Source: Actinoplanes philippinensis (GTDB lineage Bacteria; Actinomycetota; Actinomycetes; Mycobacteriales; Micromonosporaceae). From it: a stretch of DNA of 64,000 bases. The number at the start of each line of letters is the position of its first letter. Positions within the stretch are counted from its first letter, which is position 1. This document shows positions 50,827 through 60,761 of this stretch, piece by piece. The stretch lies in NCBI RefSeq assembly GCF_900113015.1, contig NZ_FONV01000005.1:434001-498000 (forward strand), read 5' to 3'. The position numbers and the translations under genes are program-made. A model generated the notes under the pieces. The model was not told the DNA's origin, searched no databases, and was given only the letters and a program-made list of their open reading frames with translations.

Positions 50827-53115
50827 TCATGGGGTACGGCTGACCCGCTCGTAAGTGTCGGTGGAGGTGTCCTCGTCGCCGTAGACGGTGAGCGCGGTGT
50901 CCGAACAGATGTACGTCAGGGCGTACGAGGTGGTCGGGTTGGTCACCTTGATCGACTGGTTCGTCCCGTTGCGCTTCATCTTGTACGTAGGCCCGCCCGA
51001 GAACCCGCTCGCATAAAGCTTGCCGTTACGGCTCTGCATCTTCGACTTCCGGACGCCGCGCAGCGTCTCGACGTACTTGTTGCCGTTGATCGTCGCGGTC
51101 AGGGACGACGAGCGGCTGTAGTCCTCGATGGCGGAACCGTCCTCCCGGATGTGCATCAGCACGCCGCCCTTGCTGGTGAAGACCTTGTCCACGCCCTCGA
51201 AGTGGTTGACCACCTGCACCGACACCGACCGCCACGTACCGACCAGGCAGGCGTCCAGGTTCGGGTTGACCGGCTTCACCGGCTGCGCCACCGCGGCGGC
51301 CGACACCGGGGCCGACGGCGCCGCACTCCCCGCACCGGCGCTGGGCGCGGCGCCGGCCGCCTCACCGGAGGACCCGGAGTCCGGCCAGAACAGCCGCACC
51401 GAGCCACCCGCCAGCAGCACCCCGGCGACGACGGCGGCGACCGGCCACACCCGGGTCCGGCCGGACCGGCGCGCCCCGGGCGCCACCCCGGGATGAGCGG
51501 GCAACGGAGTCACCCGCCGCCCGCCCGACCCCGATTCCCGCAGCATCGCCGGCGCGACAACGAGACCGGTGGTGTCGTCACCTCCACTGCCGAGGTCCAC
51601 CGTCCGCGGCGCAACGCCTCCGCCTTCCACATCAGCGTCGCCGGACCCAGCCGCCCCGCCGGTGCCATCCCCAGCCCCACCATGGGCGGTGGAGGCGGTG
51701 ACGGCGGCCGGCACCGAAGCGGCGGCGGAGGCAGTGCCGGCGGCCGGAGCCGAATCGGCAGCGGAAGCAGCACCGGCGGCCGAAGCCGAATCGGCAGCGG
51801 GAGCAGCACCGGCGGCCGAGGCCGTAGCGGCGGCCGGAGCTGCGGTGGAGATGGCAACGGTGGCCGAGGCGGGACCGGCGGGGAGTGCAGGGTCGGCGGT
51901 CGGATCGGCGACGGTGACCGGCTCGGCGTCGGCGGCCGATTCGGTGACGGCGGTGGTGGCGGACTCGACCGCCGCAACGGTGGCCGCGGCCGAGGCGGTG
52001 CCACTGGCGGATTCCACCGCGACGACGGATGGGGTGGCGGGTTCCACCGCGGCGACGGATGCGGTGGCGGGTTCCACCGCGGCGACGGATGCGGTGGCGG
52101 GTTCCACCGCGGCGACGGTTACCGGGTCCGGGCCGGGGGCGCCGACCACCGCCGGCACGCCGGGGCCCTGCTGCTGGGCCGTCGGCGCGGCGAGGGTCGG
52201 GGACGGGGCCACCAGGGTTCCCGGCAAGCCGTCCGGGGTGTCTTCGGGCCGGGTCTGCCGTAGCGGCCACCAGCGGGGCCGGCGACGGGCCCCGGAGTCG
52301 GTCGTGTCGGCTGTCCGGGCCACGTTGGCCAGTAGTTCGCGGGCCTGTTCGGCGCCGAGACGGCGGATCGGGTCCTTGTCCAGCAGGCCCTTGATCACCG
52401 GCCAGAGCCGTCCGGCATGGGCCGGGGACTCCGGGCGGTGGTGCAGGATCGCGGCCAGCGTGGACTGGGTGTCCTCCCGCTGGAACGGTGACCGGCCGGT
52501 CACCGCCGTGTACAGCGTCACGCCCAGCGACCACATGTCGGCGGCTGCCGTCGCCGGCTGCCCGTTGATGCGTTCCGGAGCGAGGTAGGCCGGTGAGCCG
52601 ACCATCTGGCCGGTCGCGGTGAGGGCGGTCGCGTCGTCGATGGCGGCGATGCCGAAGTCGGTCAGCACCACCCGCTCGTCCTCGAGGAGGATGTTGGCGG
52701 GTTTGACGTCGCGGTGGGCGATGCCCTCCCGGTGGGCCGCCCGGAGAGCGTCGAGCACGTGCAGACCGATCTCGGCGGTTCGCCGTTCGGTGAGCAGGCC
52801 CTGCTCGGCGATGGTCTCGGCGAGGGACCGGCCGTCGACCAGCTCCATGACGATCCACGGGGCGCCGTCGTCGGTGACCACGTCGTAGACGGTGACGATG
52901 GAAGGATGCCGCAGACGCGCCGCGGCCTGCGCCTCCCGCAGGGTGCGCCGCACCTGCGACTCGGAAGGGTGGGCCGCCCCGGCGACCTCCTTGAGCGCCA
53001 CCTCCCGGCCGAGCAGCGTGTCCTCGGCCTGCCAGACCGCGCCCATACCGCCGCGGCCCAGCATCCGCCCCAGCCGGTAACGCCCGGCGATCACCCGTCC
53101 CGACCCGACGCTCAT
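50827..53115 (-). CDS. Ser/Thr protein kinase with repeat-rich linker and single TM
   Basis: The product has 762 residues from ATG 53115 (GTG 53136 is possible). Residues about 10-270 are a PknB-type kinase: GRMLGRGGMGAVW, VALKE, HRDVKPANILLED and LTDFGIAAID, with a GSPAYLAPE P+1 loop. A long Ala/Pro/Thr linker with decapeptide repeats (VAAVEPATAS) leads to one transmembrane helix (VWPVAAVVAGVLLAGG). The extracellular tail of about 160 residues is lipocalin-like (CLVGTWRSVSVQVV, FTSKGGVLMHIREDG). It is a typical transmembrane actinobacterial kinase; the ligand is unknown. Confidence 0.92.
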   Translation of the reverse strand: MSVGSGRVIAGRYRLGRMLGRGGMGAVWQAEDTLLGREVALKEVAGAAHPSESQVRRTLREAQAAARLRHPSIVTVYDVVTDDGAPWIVMELVDGRSLAETIAEQGLLTERRTAEIGLHVLDALRAAHREGIAHRDVKPANILLEDERVVLTDFGIAAIDDATALTATGQMVGSPAYLAPERINGQPATAAADMWSLGVTLYTAVTGRSPFQREDTQSTLAAILHHRPESPAHAGRLWPVIKGLLDKDPIRRLGAEQARELLANVARTADTTDSGARRRPRWWPLRQTRPEDTPDGLPGTLVAPSPTLAAPTAQQQGPGVPAVVGAPGPDPVTVAAVEPATASVAAVEPATASVAAVEPATPSVVAVESASGTASAAATVAAVESATTAVTESAADAEPVTVADPTADPALPAGPASATVAISTAAPAAATASAAGAAPAADSASAAGAASAADSAPAAGTASAAASVPAAVTASTAHGGAGDGTGGAAGSGDADVEGGGVAPRTVDLGSGGDDTTGLVVAPAMLRESGSGGRRVTPLPAHPGVAPGARRSGRTRVWPVAAVVAGVLLAGGSVRLFWPDSGSSGEAAGAAPSAGAGSAAPSAPVSAAAVAQPVKPVNPNLDACLVGTWRSVSVQVVNHFEGVDKVFTSKGGVLMHIREDGSAIEDYSRSSSLTATINGNKYVETLRGVRKSKMQSRNGKLYASGFSGGPTYKMKRNGTNQSIKVTNPTTSYALTYICSDTALTVYGDEDTSTDTYERVSRTP
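52011..52120. repeat. 30-bp in-frame repeats in the kinase linker
   Basis: A 30-bp unit marked by GTTCCACCGC recurs at 52041, 52071 and 52101, with a degenerate copy at 52011. It encodes decapeptides of the VAAVEPATAS type, and copy number could change linker length without breaking frame. Confidence 0.8.
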
Positions 53116-53282
53116 GGCCCCGAATCTATCGGCCACGAGCCAGCGAACCGCCTACAGCGCGCCGCAAGCCCACCCGCCCGGGCGCAGGGCCGACCGTGAG
53201 GGGCGGACCGCGGTGGCCGGCCGAAAAGGCCAAGCAGGAGGCGGGCGGGCACGAGGGCCGGAGGCAGAGGCCGGAAAAGGCG

Positions 53283-53335
53283 GTGTGGTTGTCAGCGGTG
53301 TCTCAACGTCATTGAGACACCGCTGACAACCACAC
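53283..53335. terminator. Perfect 24-bp hairpin after the epimerase gene
   Basis: Arms 53283-53306 and 53312-53335 are exact reverse complements with a 5-nt loop (CGTCA). On the minus strand it starts 20 bp after the epimerase stop, so it is a candidate terminator. The arms are only about half G/C and much longer than needed, so another role (mobile remnant or protein-binding site) is possible. The rest of the spacer 53116-53354 shows no gene. Confidence 0.7.
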
Positions 53336-53354
53336 GCGGGGTTGAGGTGCGGGG

Positions 53355-54425
53355 TCAGGACTTCCAGACGTCCTGGTTGGCCTCGTAGATCTCGCGGAGG
53401 ATGGCCGGCACGTCGTAGGTCAGCTTCCACTCCGGGTAGTGCTGCTCGAAACGACCGGTCCCGCTGATCCACCACTGGTGGTCGCCCATCCGGTTCTGGT
53501 CGACGTATTCGGTCCGCGCCTCCAGCCCGGTGATCTCCGAGGCGATCTTGAAGGCTTCGATGTGGGAGCAGTTGGAGAAACGGCCGCCACCCATGTTGTA
53601 GATCTCGGCGACCCGCGGGGCCCTGTGGAACGCCTCGAACGCGGTGATCAGGTCGTGCGAGTGGATGGCGTCGCGGACCATCTTGCCCTTGTAGCCGAAG
53701 ATCTTGTACGTCCGCTGCTCCATGACGCAACGCATCACATACGCCAGGAAGCCGTGCAGCTCGGCCGCGGAGTGGCCCGGGCCGGTCAGCGTGCCGCCCC
53801 GGAAGACCGCGGTCGGCATGTCGAAGTAGCGGCCGTACTCCTGGACCATGATGTCGGCGGCCACCTTGGAGGCGCCGAAGACCGAGTGCATGCTGCTGTC
53901 GATCGACATGGTCTCGTCGATGCCGCCATACCACTTGTGGTCCTCGGGCAGTTCGTACCTGGACGACAGCTCGATCAGCGGCAGCGAGTTGGGCGTGTCC
54001 CCATACACCTTGTTTGTCGAGGTGAAGATGAACGGGGCGTCCTTGGCGTGCCGCCGGGTCGCCTCCAGCATGTTGATCGTGCCGACCGCGTTCACGTCGA
54101 AGTCGGTGAACGGCTCGCGGGCGGCCCAGTCGTGGCTCGGCTGCGCGGCGGCGTGGATCACCAGGCCGACGGCGGACCCGAGGCCGGCGAAGAGCCTGTC
54201 CAGCCCGTCGCGGTCGCGGATGTCGACGTTGTGGTGCGTGTAGCGGTCGCCGACCTCCTTGACCAGACGCTGCAGGTTCCACTGGGTGGAGCCGTCGGCG
54301 CCGAAGAAGTAGCCGCGCATGTCGTTGTCGACCCCGACCACGTCCATGCCCAGGCCGGCGAAGTGCCGGACCGCTTCCGAGCCGATCAGACCGGCGGATC
54401 CGGTGATGACGACAACGCTGCTCAT
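53355..54425 (-). CDS. NAD-dependent epimerase/dehydratase (extended SDR)
   Basis: The product has 356 residues. [19 protein letters not shown] is the Rossmann loop. The [16 protein letters not shown] and [15 protein letters not shown] segments recall CDP-paratose/tyvelose 2-epimerase-like SDRs. At the catalytic YxxxK site the sequence reads [11 protein letters not shown], with Phe where Tyr is normal. [12 protein letters not shown] and [14 protein letters not shown] follow. It likely acts on a nucleotide-linked sugar, but the active-site change makes the reaction uncertain. It is divergent from the GCS2/ATP-grasp operon. Confidence 0.88.
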   Translation of the reverse strand: MSSVVVITGSAGLIGSEAVRHFAGLGMDVVGVDNDMRGYFFGADGSTQWNLQRLVKEVGDRYTHHNVDIRDRDGLDRLFAGLGSAVGLVIHAAAQPSHDWAAREPFTDFDVNAVGTINMLEATRRHAKDAPFIFTSTNKVYGDTPNSLPLIELSSRYELPEDHKWYGGIDETMSIDSSMHSVFGASKVAADIMVQEYGRYFDMPTAVFRGGTLTGPGHSAAELHGFLAYVMRCVMEQRTYKIFGYKGKMVRDAIHSHDLITAFEAFHRAPRVAEIYNMGGGRFSNCSHIEAFKIASEITGLEARTEYVDQNRMGDHQWWISGTGRFEQHYPEWKLTYDVPAILREIYEANQDVWKS

Positions 54426-54449
54426 TTCCTGACCTCCGGGGTGTCGGGC

Positions 54450-54472
54450 GTCACCGGGAGAGTACCGGTGAC
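54450..54472. promoter_or_regulatory. Inverted repeat in the divergent promoter region
   Basis: GTCACCGG (54450-54457) and CCGGTGAC (54465-54472) form an 8-bp inverted repeat with a 7-nt spacer, 25-47 bp upstream of the epimerase start. It may be an operator for the epimerase, the ligase operon, or both. A TTGACC word lies near 54520 without a clear -10. Confidence 0.4.
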
Positions 54473-54619
54473 CTGGAGCAGTCTGTCCGCCCGGTCGGTC
54501 GTGTCGTGATCGTCATGCTTGACCGTGGCACGAAATGGGCACGTCACGAATTCGCCACATCCGATGGGAAAGCTCCGACGGAAACGGCGATTGACGACGA
54601 ACGCGCAAGGGCGGTCCCC

Positions 54620-57196
54620 ATGACGGAGTCATTGCAGGCTGAACACCACCGAGCCCCCGGCCGGGCCGCCCTCACGCTCGGCGTGGAGGAGGAACTGCAC
54701 GTCGTCGACCTCGGGACGCGGGAGCTCGTACCCCGTGCTCCGGAGATCCTGGACCGGCTGGACGCCGCGCACTTCTCCGCCGAGCTGCACCGATCGGTGG
54801 TGGAGACCAACACGCCGGTGAGCAGCACCCTCGACGATCTGCGGATCGGTGTCGCGCAGCGACGCCGGGAGGCGATCCGGGTGGCCGAGTCGCTCGGCCT
54901 GGGGCTGGTGGCGGCGGGCACCGTGCCGCTCGTCGACCTGGACGCGCTGCCGGTCACACCGACGTCGCGCTACCAGCGGATGCTGCACGAATACCAGATG
55001 CTGGTACGGGAGCAGCTCATCTGCGGCGCGCAGGTGCACGTCGGAGTGCCGGACCGCGACGAGGCGGTGTCGGTGGCGCAGCGGGTGGCCCCGGCGCTGC
55101 CGGTGCTGCTGGCGCTCTCCACCAGCTCGCCCTACTGGCTGGGTGAGGACTCGGGTTATGCCAGTGTCCGCTCGCTGGTGTGGATGCGCTGGCCGACCGC
55201 CGGCGACAGCGGGGAGCTGCACTCGGCGCAGGAGCACGAGGCGCTGGTCAGCGACCTGATCGCGTCGGGCACGATCAGCGACCCGAAGATGGTGTATTTC
55301 GACGTCCGCCCGTCGGCGCACGTGCCCACCGTGGAGCTGCGGGTCACCGACGCGAGCCCGGATGTCGAGACAGTGATCCTGCTGGCCGGGATCTTCCGGG
55401 CGCTGGTGCTGCGGGCGCAGGGCGAGCACCGCGCCGGTCTGGCGCTGCCCGCGTCGCGGCCGCCGCTGCACCGGGCGGCGATGTGGCGGGCCGCCCGGTC
55501 CGGCCTGGAGGGCGACCTGCTGGACCTGCCGCGCTCGCCGGTGCCGGTGCCGGCCGCCGTCGCGGTGGAGCGCCTGGTCGGCGAGTTGCGCCCGCAGCTG
55601 GAGGAGCTGGGCGACTGGGACCAGGTGTTCGACCTGACGCTGCGGGCGCTGAGCCGGGGCAGTTCGGCGGCCCGGCAGCGGCGTGCGCTGGCCCGGCGCG
55701 GCCGGCTGTCGGACGTGGTGGACATGCTGGTGGCCGACACCCGCGGGGGCGTCACCGAGGCCGGTCCGGCCGGGCCTCCGGCGCCGGCGTTGATCGAGGC
55801 GTACGTGGCCGACGGTGACGAGGCCTTCCCGAGCGGGCGGGTCGATCCGGCGTACTCGGGGATCCTGCCGGTGCTGACCTCGCTGGGCGCGACCGGCCTG
55901 CGGCAGCGTGAGGACGCCCGGGACGACGAGCAGCGGGCGCGTGGCATCACGTTCAGTGTGGCCGGCGAGGCGGCGACCCGGCTGTTCCCGTTCGACCTGG
56001 TGCCCCGGATCGTGCCGGCCGACGACTGGTCGGGACTGCGGCAGGGCCTGGTCCAGCGGGTGCGGGCGCTGAACGCGTTCCTCGGTGACGTCTACGGCGA
56101 GCGGCAGGTGGTGGCCGACGGTGTCGTGCCGGAGTGGGTGATCGACGGGTCGCCGGAGCTGCGGGCCAGTGGGGCGCTGATCAGCCGGCCCGCGGTGCGT
56201 ACCCAGGTGGCGGGGGTCGATCTCGTGCGGGACGGCAGTGGCAAGTGGTGTGTGCTGGAGGACAACCTGCGGGTGCCGTCCGGGATCGCGTACGCCATGC
56301 AGAACCGCCGTCTCACCTGGAGCGTCCTGCCGGAGCTGCCCCGGCCGGCCGCGCTGATCTCGGTGGAGGACACTCCGAAGCTGCTCAAGCGGGCCCTGCT
56401 GGACGCGGCCGGCCCGGCCGCCGGGGACGACCCGGAGCTGGTGGTGCTCAGCCAGGGTCCGGACGACTCGGCCTGGTTCGAGCACCGGATGCTGGCCGAG
56501 GCGATGGACGTGCCGGTCGTGCGCAGCACCGAGCTGTTCGTGGACGAGGGCCGGGTGTGGCGGCTGAGGAACGGCCACCGGCACCGGGTCGACGTCATCT
56601 ACCTGCGGATGGGTGAGGACAGTCTGGTCCACTCCCCCGGCGCGGACGGCATGCCGCTGGGCCCGAGCCTGGTGTCGGCGCTGCACGCGGACACGATCGT
56701 GCTGGCCAACGCGCTGGGCAACGGCATCGCCGACGACAAGGCGGTGTACGCCTACGTGCCCCGCCTGATCGAGTACTACCTGAACGAGAAGCCGCTGCTG
56801 GCCGACGTGCCCACCTATCTGTGCGGCATCCCCGAGCAGAGGGCGGAGGTGCTGGGCCGTCTGGAGGAGCTGGTCTGCAAGCCGGTCGACGGCTACGGCG
56901 GGGACCGGATCGTGATCGGCCCGCACGCGACCGCCGACGAGCTGGCGGCGCTGCGCCGGCAGATCCGGACCGCCCCGCACCGCTGGGTGGCCCAGGAGGT
57001 GGTGAACCTCTCCACTCATCCGGTCTTCGACGGGCACCGGCTGGCCCCGCGGCACGTCGACCTGCGCGCGTTCGTCTTCACCGGCACGGAGTCGGTGGTG
57101 GCGCCGGCCGCGCTGACCCGGGTCGCCCCGGCGGGCAGCATGATCGTCAACTCCTCGCGGGGCGGCGGCTCGAAGGACACCTGGTTGCTCGGATAG
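54620..57196 (+). CDS. GCS2-like carboxylate-amine ligase fused to circularly permuted ATP-grasp
   Basis: The product has 858 residues from ATG 54620, with AAGGG at 54607-54611. Residues about 15-370 match the GCS2 (YbdK/EgtA-like) carboxylate-amine ligase fold: LTLGVEEELHVVDL, ELHRSVVETNTPVSS and the VYFDVRPSAHVPTVELRV segment. Residues about 420-858 match type-2 circularly permuted ATP-grasp proteins: AYSGILPVLTSLGA, LNAFLGDVYGERQVV, LEDNLRVPSGIAYAMQNR, VDGYGGDRIVIGP and a final NSSRGGGSKDTWLL. Both halves activate carboxylates with ATP to form amide or peptide bonds, so the protein could make a short peptide. It is the first gene of a unit with an amidotransferase and a peptidase. Confidence 0.9.
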   Translation: MTESLQAEHHRAPGRAALTLGVEEELHVVDLGTRELVPRAPEILDRLDAAHFSAELHRSVVETNTPVSSTLDDLRIGVAQRRREAIRVAESLGLGLVAAGTVPLVDLDALPVTPTSRYQRMLHEYQMLVREQLICGAQVHVGVPDRDEAVSVAQRVAPALPVLLALSTSSPYWLGEDSGYASVRSLVWMRWPTAGDSGELHSAQEHEALVSDLIASGTISDPKMVYFDVRPSAHVPTVELRVTDASPDVETVILLAGIFRALVLRAQGEHRAGLALPASRPPLHRAAMWRAARSGLEGDLLDLPRSPVPVPAAVAVERLVGELRPQLEELGDWDQVFDLTLRALSRGSSAARQRRALARRGRLSDVVDMLVADTRGGVTEAGPAGPPAPALIEAYVADGDEAFPSGRVDPAYSGILPVLTSLGATGLRQREDARDDEQRARGITFSVAGEAATRLFPFDLVPRIVPADDWSGLRQGLVQRVRALNAFLGDVYGERQVVADGVVPEWVIDGSPELRASGALISRPAVRTQVAGVDLVRDGSGKWCVLEDNLRVPSGIAYAMQNRRLTWSVLPELPRPAALISVEDTPKLLKRALLDAAGPAAGDDPELVVLSQGPDDSAWFEHRMLAEAMDVPVVRSTELFVDEGRVWRLRNGHRHRVDVIYLRMGEDSLVHSPGADGMPLGPSLVSALHADTIVLANALGNGIADDKAVYAYVPRLIEYYLNEKPLLADVPTYLCGIPEQRAEVLGRLEELVCKPVDGYGGDRIVIGPHATADELAALRRQIRTAPHRWVAQEVVNLSTHPVFDGHRLAPRHVDLRAFVFTGTESVVAPAALTRVAPAGSMIVNSSRGGGSKDTWLLG

Positions 57197-57209
57197 AGGG
57201 AGGGATTTC

Positions 57210-58976
57210 ATGTGCGGGATCGCCGGAGAGATCTGTTACGGCGACCGGCGGGCGGACACCGAGGCGATCCGGCGGATGCTGCCCCGTCTCGAGTCACGGG
57301 GCCCCGATGGTGACGGGCTCTGGGACGGCGGGCGGATCGCTTTCGGTCATCGGCGCCTGAAGATCATCGACCTGTCGGAGGCCGGCGCGCAGCCGATGAC
57401 CGATGATCAGCTGGGGCTCACCGTGGTCTTCAACGGCTGCGTCTACAACTACCGGGAGCTGCGCGAGGAGCTGGCCGGGCACGGGTACACCTTCGTCTCG
57501 ACGTCGGACACCGAGGTGATCCTCAAGGCCTACCACCGGTGGGGCGCCGACTGTGTCACCCGGTTCCTCGGGATGTTCGCCTTCGCGGTCGCCGAGCACG
57601 ACACCGGGACGGTCACGCTGGCCCGGGACCGGCTCGGGATCAAGCCGATGTACGTGGCCGAGTCGCCGGGCCGGCTGCGGTTCGCGTCCACGCTGCCGGC
57701 GCTGCTCGCGGCCGGCGGGGTGGACACGAGCATCGACAAGGTGGCGCTGCACCACTACATGACGTTCCACTCGGTGGTGCCGGCGCCGCGGACCATCCTG
57801 TCCGGAGTGCGCAAGCTGCCGCCGGCCACGGTCCGGGTGATCCGCGCCGACGGCACGTCGACCGAGCGGGTCTACTGGGAGGCGTCGTTCACCCGGCCGG
57901 TCGCGGCGACCGGACAGGAGTGGACCGAGGCGGTACGGGACAAGCTGCGCCAGGCGGTGGAGCGGCGGATGGTCGCCGACGTGCCGGTCGGGGTGCTGCT
58001 CTCCGGCGGCCTGGACTCGAGCTTCATCGTGGCGCTGCTGGCCGAGCAGGGGCAGACGGGGCTCACCACGTTCAGCATCGGGTTCGACTCCGGTGGCGGG
58101 GAGAGCGGTGACGAGTTCGCGTACTCGGACATCGTGGCCAAGCGGTTCGGCACCGAGCACCATCAGATCAGGATCGGTCAGGACCGGTTCCTACCGGCGG
58201 TGCAGCGGACCGTGGCGGCGATGAGCGAGCCGATGGTGAGCCACGACTGCATCGCGTTCAACCTGCTCAGCGAAGACGTTGCGAGACAGGTCAAGGTGGT
58301 GCAATCTGGGCAGGGAGCGGACGAGATCTTCGCCGGCTACAGCTGGTATCCGCCGCTCGCCGGCGTGTCCCGGGAGTCCGCCGCCGAGGCATACGCGGCG
58401 GAGTTCTTCGACCGGCCGCACCACGACCTGGCCCGGCAGCTCAACCCGGAGTGGCTGGTGGACGACGACGTCAGCCGCCGGTTCGTCGAGGAGAGCTTCG
58501 GGCGGCCGGGCGCCACCACCGCCGTCGACGCCGCGCTGCGCCTCGACTCGCAGGTGATGCTCGTGGACGACCCGGTCAAGCGGGTCGACAACATGACTAT
58601 GGCGTTCGGGCTGGAGGCGCGCGTACCGTTCCTGGATCACGAGCTGGTGGAGATCGCGGCGGCCTGCCCGCCGGAGCTGAAACTGGCCCACGACGGCAAG
58701 GGAGTGCTCAAGGACGCGGCCCGCGGGCTGGTGCCGGACGAGATCATCGACCGGCCGAAGGGCTACTTCCCGGTGCCCGGGATCCGGCATCTGGAGGGAC
58801 CGGTGCTCGACCTGGTCCGGGACGCGCTGCACGCGCCGGCCGCCCGGGACCGGGCGCTGTTCCGGCCGGAGTACGTGAGCGCGCTCCTGGCCGATCCGAA
58901 CACCCCGCGCACCACGCTCGGGGCGAACCAGTTGTGGCAGCTAGCGCTGCTGGAGATGTGGTTGCAGCAGTTGTAG
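57210..58976 (+). CDS. AsnB-type amidotransferase, NAGGN-like
   Basis: The product has 588 residues. GAGGGAGGGATTTC precedes ATG 57210. Cys2 (MCGIAGE) is the Ntn glutaminase nucleophile, with HRRLKIIDLSEAGAQPM and VFNGCVYNYRELREEL in the N-terminal domain. The synthetase domain has the PPi-loop LSGGLDSSFIVALLA, FSIGFDSGG and VVQSGQGADEIFAGYSWYP. This layout, with RVDNMTMAFGLEARVPFLD, matches the amidotransferase of the NAGGN osmolyte system, which amidates a terminal carboxylate. It is 13 bp downstream of the ligase, so the two are probably co-translated. Here the substrate would be the ligase product. Confidence 0.9.
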   Translation: MCGIAGEICYGDRRADTEAIRRMLPRLESRGPDGDGLWDGGRIAFGHRRLKIIDLSEAGAQPMTDDQLGLTVVFNGCVYNYRELREELAGHGYTFVSTSDTEVILKAYHRWGADCVTRFLGMFAFAVAEHDTGTVTLARDRLGIKPMYVAESPGRLRFASTLPALLAAGGVDTSIDKVALHHYMTFHSVVPAPRTILSGVRKLPPATVRVIRADGTSTERVYWEASFTRPVAATGQEWTEAVRDKLRQAVERRMVADVPVGVLLSGGLDSSFIVALLAEQGQTGLTTFSIGFDSGGGESGDEFAYSDIVAKRFGTEHHQIRIGQDRFLPAVQRTVAAMSEPMVSHDCIAFNLLSEDVARQVKVVQSGQGADEIFAGYSWYPPLAGVSRESAAEAYAAEFFDRPHHDLARQLNPEWLVDDDVSRRFVEESFGRPGATTAVDAALRLDSQVMLVDDPVKRVDNMTMAFGLEARVPFLDHELVEIAAACPPELKLAHDGKGVLKDAARGLVPDEIIDRPKGYFPVPGIRHLEGPVLDLVRDALHAPAARDRALFRPEYVSALLADPNTPRTTLGANQLWQLALLEMWLQQL

Positions 58977-58992
58977 ACAGGGGGAATCCTCG

Positions 58993-60759
58993 TTGGAAGG
59001 CCAGCTCCATCGCATCGACGTGACAGTGCTGCCCGCGGGTTGGCGCCGTCTCGACTCGGAGGCCGCCGGCAACTGGTCGCCGGCGCTGTCCCCGGACGGG
59101 CGGCACATGGCGTACGTCTCCGACCGTGGCGGCGTGCCCGCCGTCTGGGTGCAGCCGGTCGGCAGCGAGCTGGCCTTCCGCGTCGACACCGGGCCCGAGC
59201 CGGTGTCGACGGTGCGGTGGTCGTCCGGCGGCGGCTGGCTGGCCTGCCAGATCGCCCCCGGCGGCGCGCCCCGCAACGAGGTGTGGCTGGTCCGCCCGGA
59301 CGGCTCCGACCTGCACCAGGTCGCCGGGTTCGGCGCCGGCACCGCGGAGAACATGCGGTGGCTGCCGGGCCGGCCGATCCTCGCCCTCACCGAGAACCTC
59401 ACCACGGCCGTGCTGATCGACGTCACGGCCGGGACGCGGACCGTGGTCACCGAGGGCGATCTGGTCACCCTTCTCGACGTGGACCCGGCCGGGCGCTTCG
59501 CGCTTCTGCGGTACGGACCACGCGGCGCCCGCCACATCATGCTGCGTGACCTGGCCCTCGGCACGGAGAAGCCGGTCACCCGGGGCGAGCGGGCGGTCTT
59601 CAGCCCGGGCGGCGGCTGCGTCTACGCGCTGAGCCAGGACGGCGAGTTCCCGGCCCTGCTGCGTATCGCCGGCGACGCGGTGGAGGTGCTCGCGAGCACC
59701 CCCGAGGTCGAGGACTTCGCGGTGACGGCGGACGGGCGTACCGCCGCGGTGTTGTGGAACGTCCGGGGCGGCGAGTCGGAGGTCGCGCTGGTCGACCTGG
59801 ACCACGACGGGCATCGCGAGCCGGTCCCGGTCGGCCCGCTGCCCGGCCCGGTCGCCGCCGACCTGGCGTGGAGCTTCGACGGATCCACGCTCGCGTTCAC
59901 TGCCGAGGGGCCCGGCCAGCCGCACGGCGTCTGGGTCTGGCAGCGGGAGTCCGGGCAGGTCAGCGCGGTCTCGGCGGTTCCGGCGTCGCCCGGCGCGATC
60001 CGTCCGCTGCTGCGCTCGTTCCCGGCACACGACGGGCTGACGCTGACCGGATGGCTGTTCACCCCGCGCACGCCCGGCCCGCATCCGACAGTGGTGTGGC
60101 TGCACGGCGGCCCGGAGGCCCAGGAGCGGCCGGGGCACGGCCCGCTCTTCCAGACGCTCGCCGACCGGGGCATCGCCGTCTTCGCCGCCAACGTGCGCGG
60201 ATCGTCCGGCTTCGGGCGCTCGTTCGTCGACGCCGACAACGGAGCCCTGCGACCGGCCGCGATCGAGGACGTCCGGACCTGCGTGGAGCATCTGCGTGAC
60301 GCAGGGATCGCCGGGCGCGTGGGGGTGATGGGCCGCTCCTACGGCGGGTACCTCACCCTCGCCGCGCTGACCCGGTTCCCGGAGCTGTTCGACGTCGGCG
60401 TGGACATCTGCGGCATGTCGAACTTCGCCACCTTCTACGAGCACACCGAGCCGTGGATCGCGTCCGCGGCGGTGAGTAAGTACGGCCACCCGGTCCACGA
60501 CGCCGAACTGCTGCGCGAGCTGTCCCCGATCCACCGGATCGACCGGCTGCGGGCCCCGTTGCTGGTCGTGCACGGCGCCAACGACAGCAACGTGCCGGTG
60601 ATCGAGGCCGAGCAGGTGGTCGCCGCCCTGGCCGCCCGGGGCCACCCGCACCGCTATCTGCTCTTCCCCGGGGAGGGCCACGAACTGCTGCACCGGGCGG
60701 CCCGGGCCGAGTTCCTCCGGGAGACCCTCGCGTGGTTGGAGACGTACCTCACCGAGTGA
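58993..60759 (+). CDS. S9-family (prolyl-oligopeptidase-like) serine peptidase
   Basis: The product has 588 residues. TTG 58993 is preceded by GGGGGAATCC and gives the only sensible start. The N-terminal 310 residues form a beta-propeller (SPALSPDGRHMAYVSDRGG repeats). The C-terminal alpha/beta-hydrolase has the triad Ser in VMGRSYGGYLTLAA, Asp in VHGANDSNVPV and His in FPGEGHELLHRAA. There is no signal peptide, so it acts in the cytoplasm. In the NAGGN trio this position is held by an M42 peptidase; here an S9 enzyme may recycle the peptide amide. Confidence 0.9.
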   Translation: MEGQLHRIDVTVLPAGWRRLDSEAAGNWSPALSPDGRHMAYVSDRGGVPAVWVQPVGSELAFRVDTGPEPVSTVRWSSGGGWLACQIAPGGAPRNEVWLVRPDGSDLHQVAGFGAGTAENMRWLPGRPILALTENLTTAVLIDVTAGTRTVVTEGDLVTLLDVDPAGRFALLRYGPRGARHIMLRDLALGTEKPVTRGERAVFSPGGGCVYALSQDGEFPALLRIAGDAVEVLASTPEVEDFAVTADGRTAAVLWNVRGGESEVALVDLDHDGHREPVPVGPLPGPVAADLAWSFDGSTLAFTAEGPGQPHGVWVWQRESGQVSAVSAVPASPGAIRPLLRSFPAHDGLTLTGWLFTPRTPGPHPTVVWLHGGPEAQERPGHGPLFQTLADRGIAVFAANVRGSSGFGRSFVDADNGALRPAAIEDVRTCVEHLRDAGIAGRVGVMGRSYGGYLTLAALTRFPELFDVGVDICGMSNFATFYEHTEPWIASAAVSKYGHPVHDAELLRELSPIHRIDRLRAPLLVVHGANDSNVPVIEAEQVVAALAARGHPHRYLLFPGEGHELLHRAARAEFLRETLAWLETYLTE

Positions 60760-60761
60760 GA

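Noticed and set aside
54629-57211. Minus-strand frame of 860 codons opposite the GCS2/ATP-grasp gene
   Set aside because: Arg/Gln/His-rich shadow frame without motifs; the sense strand carries two recognisable domains.
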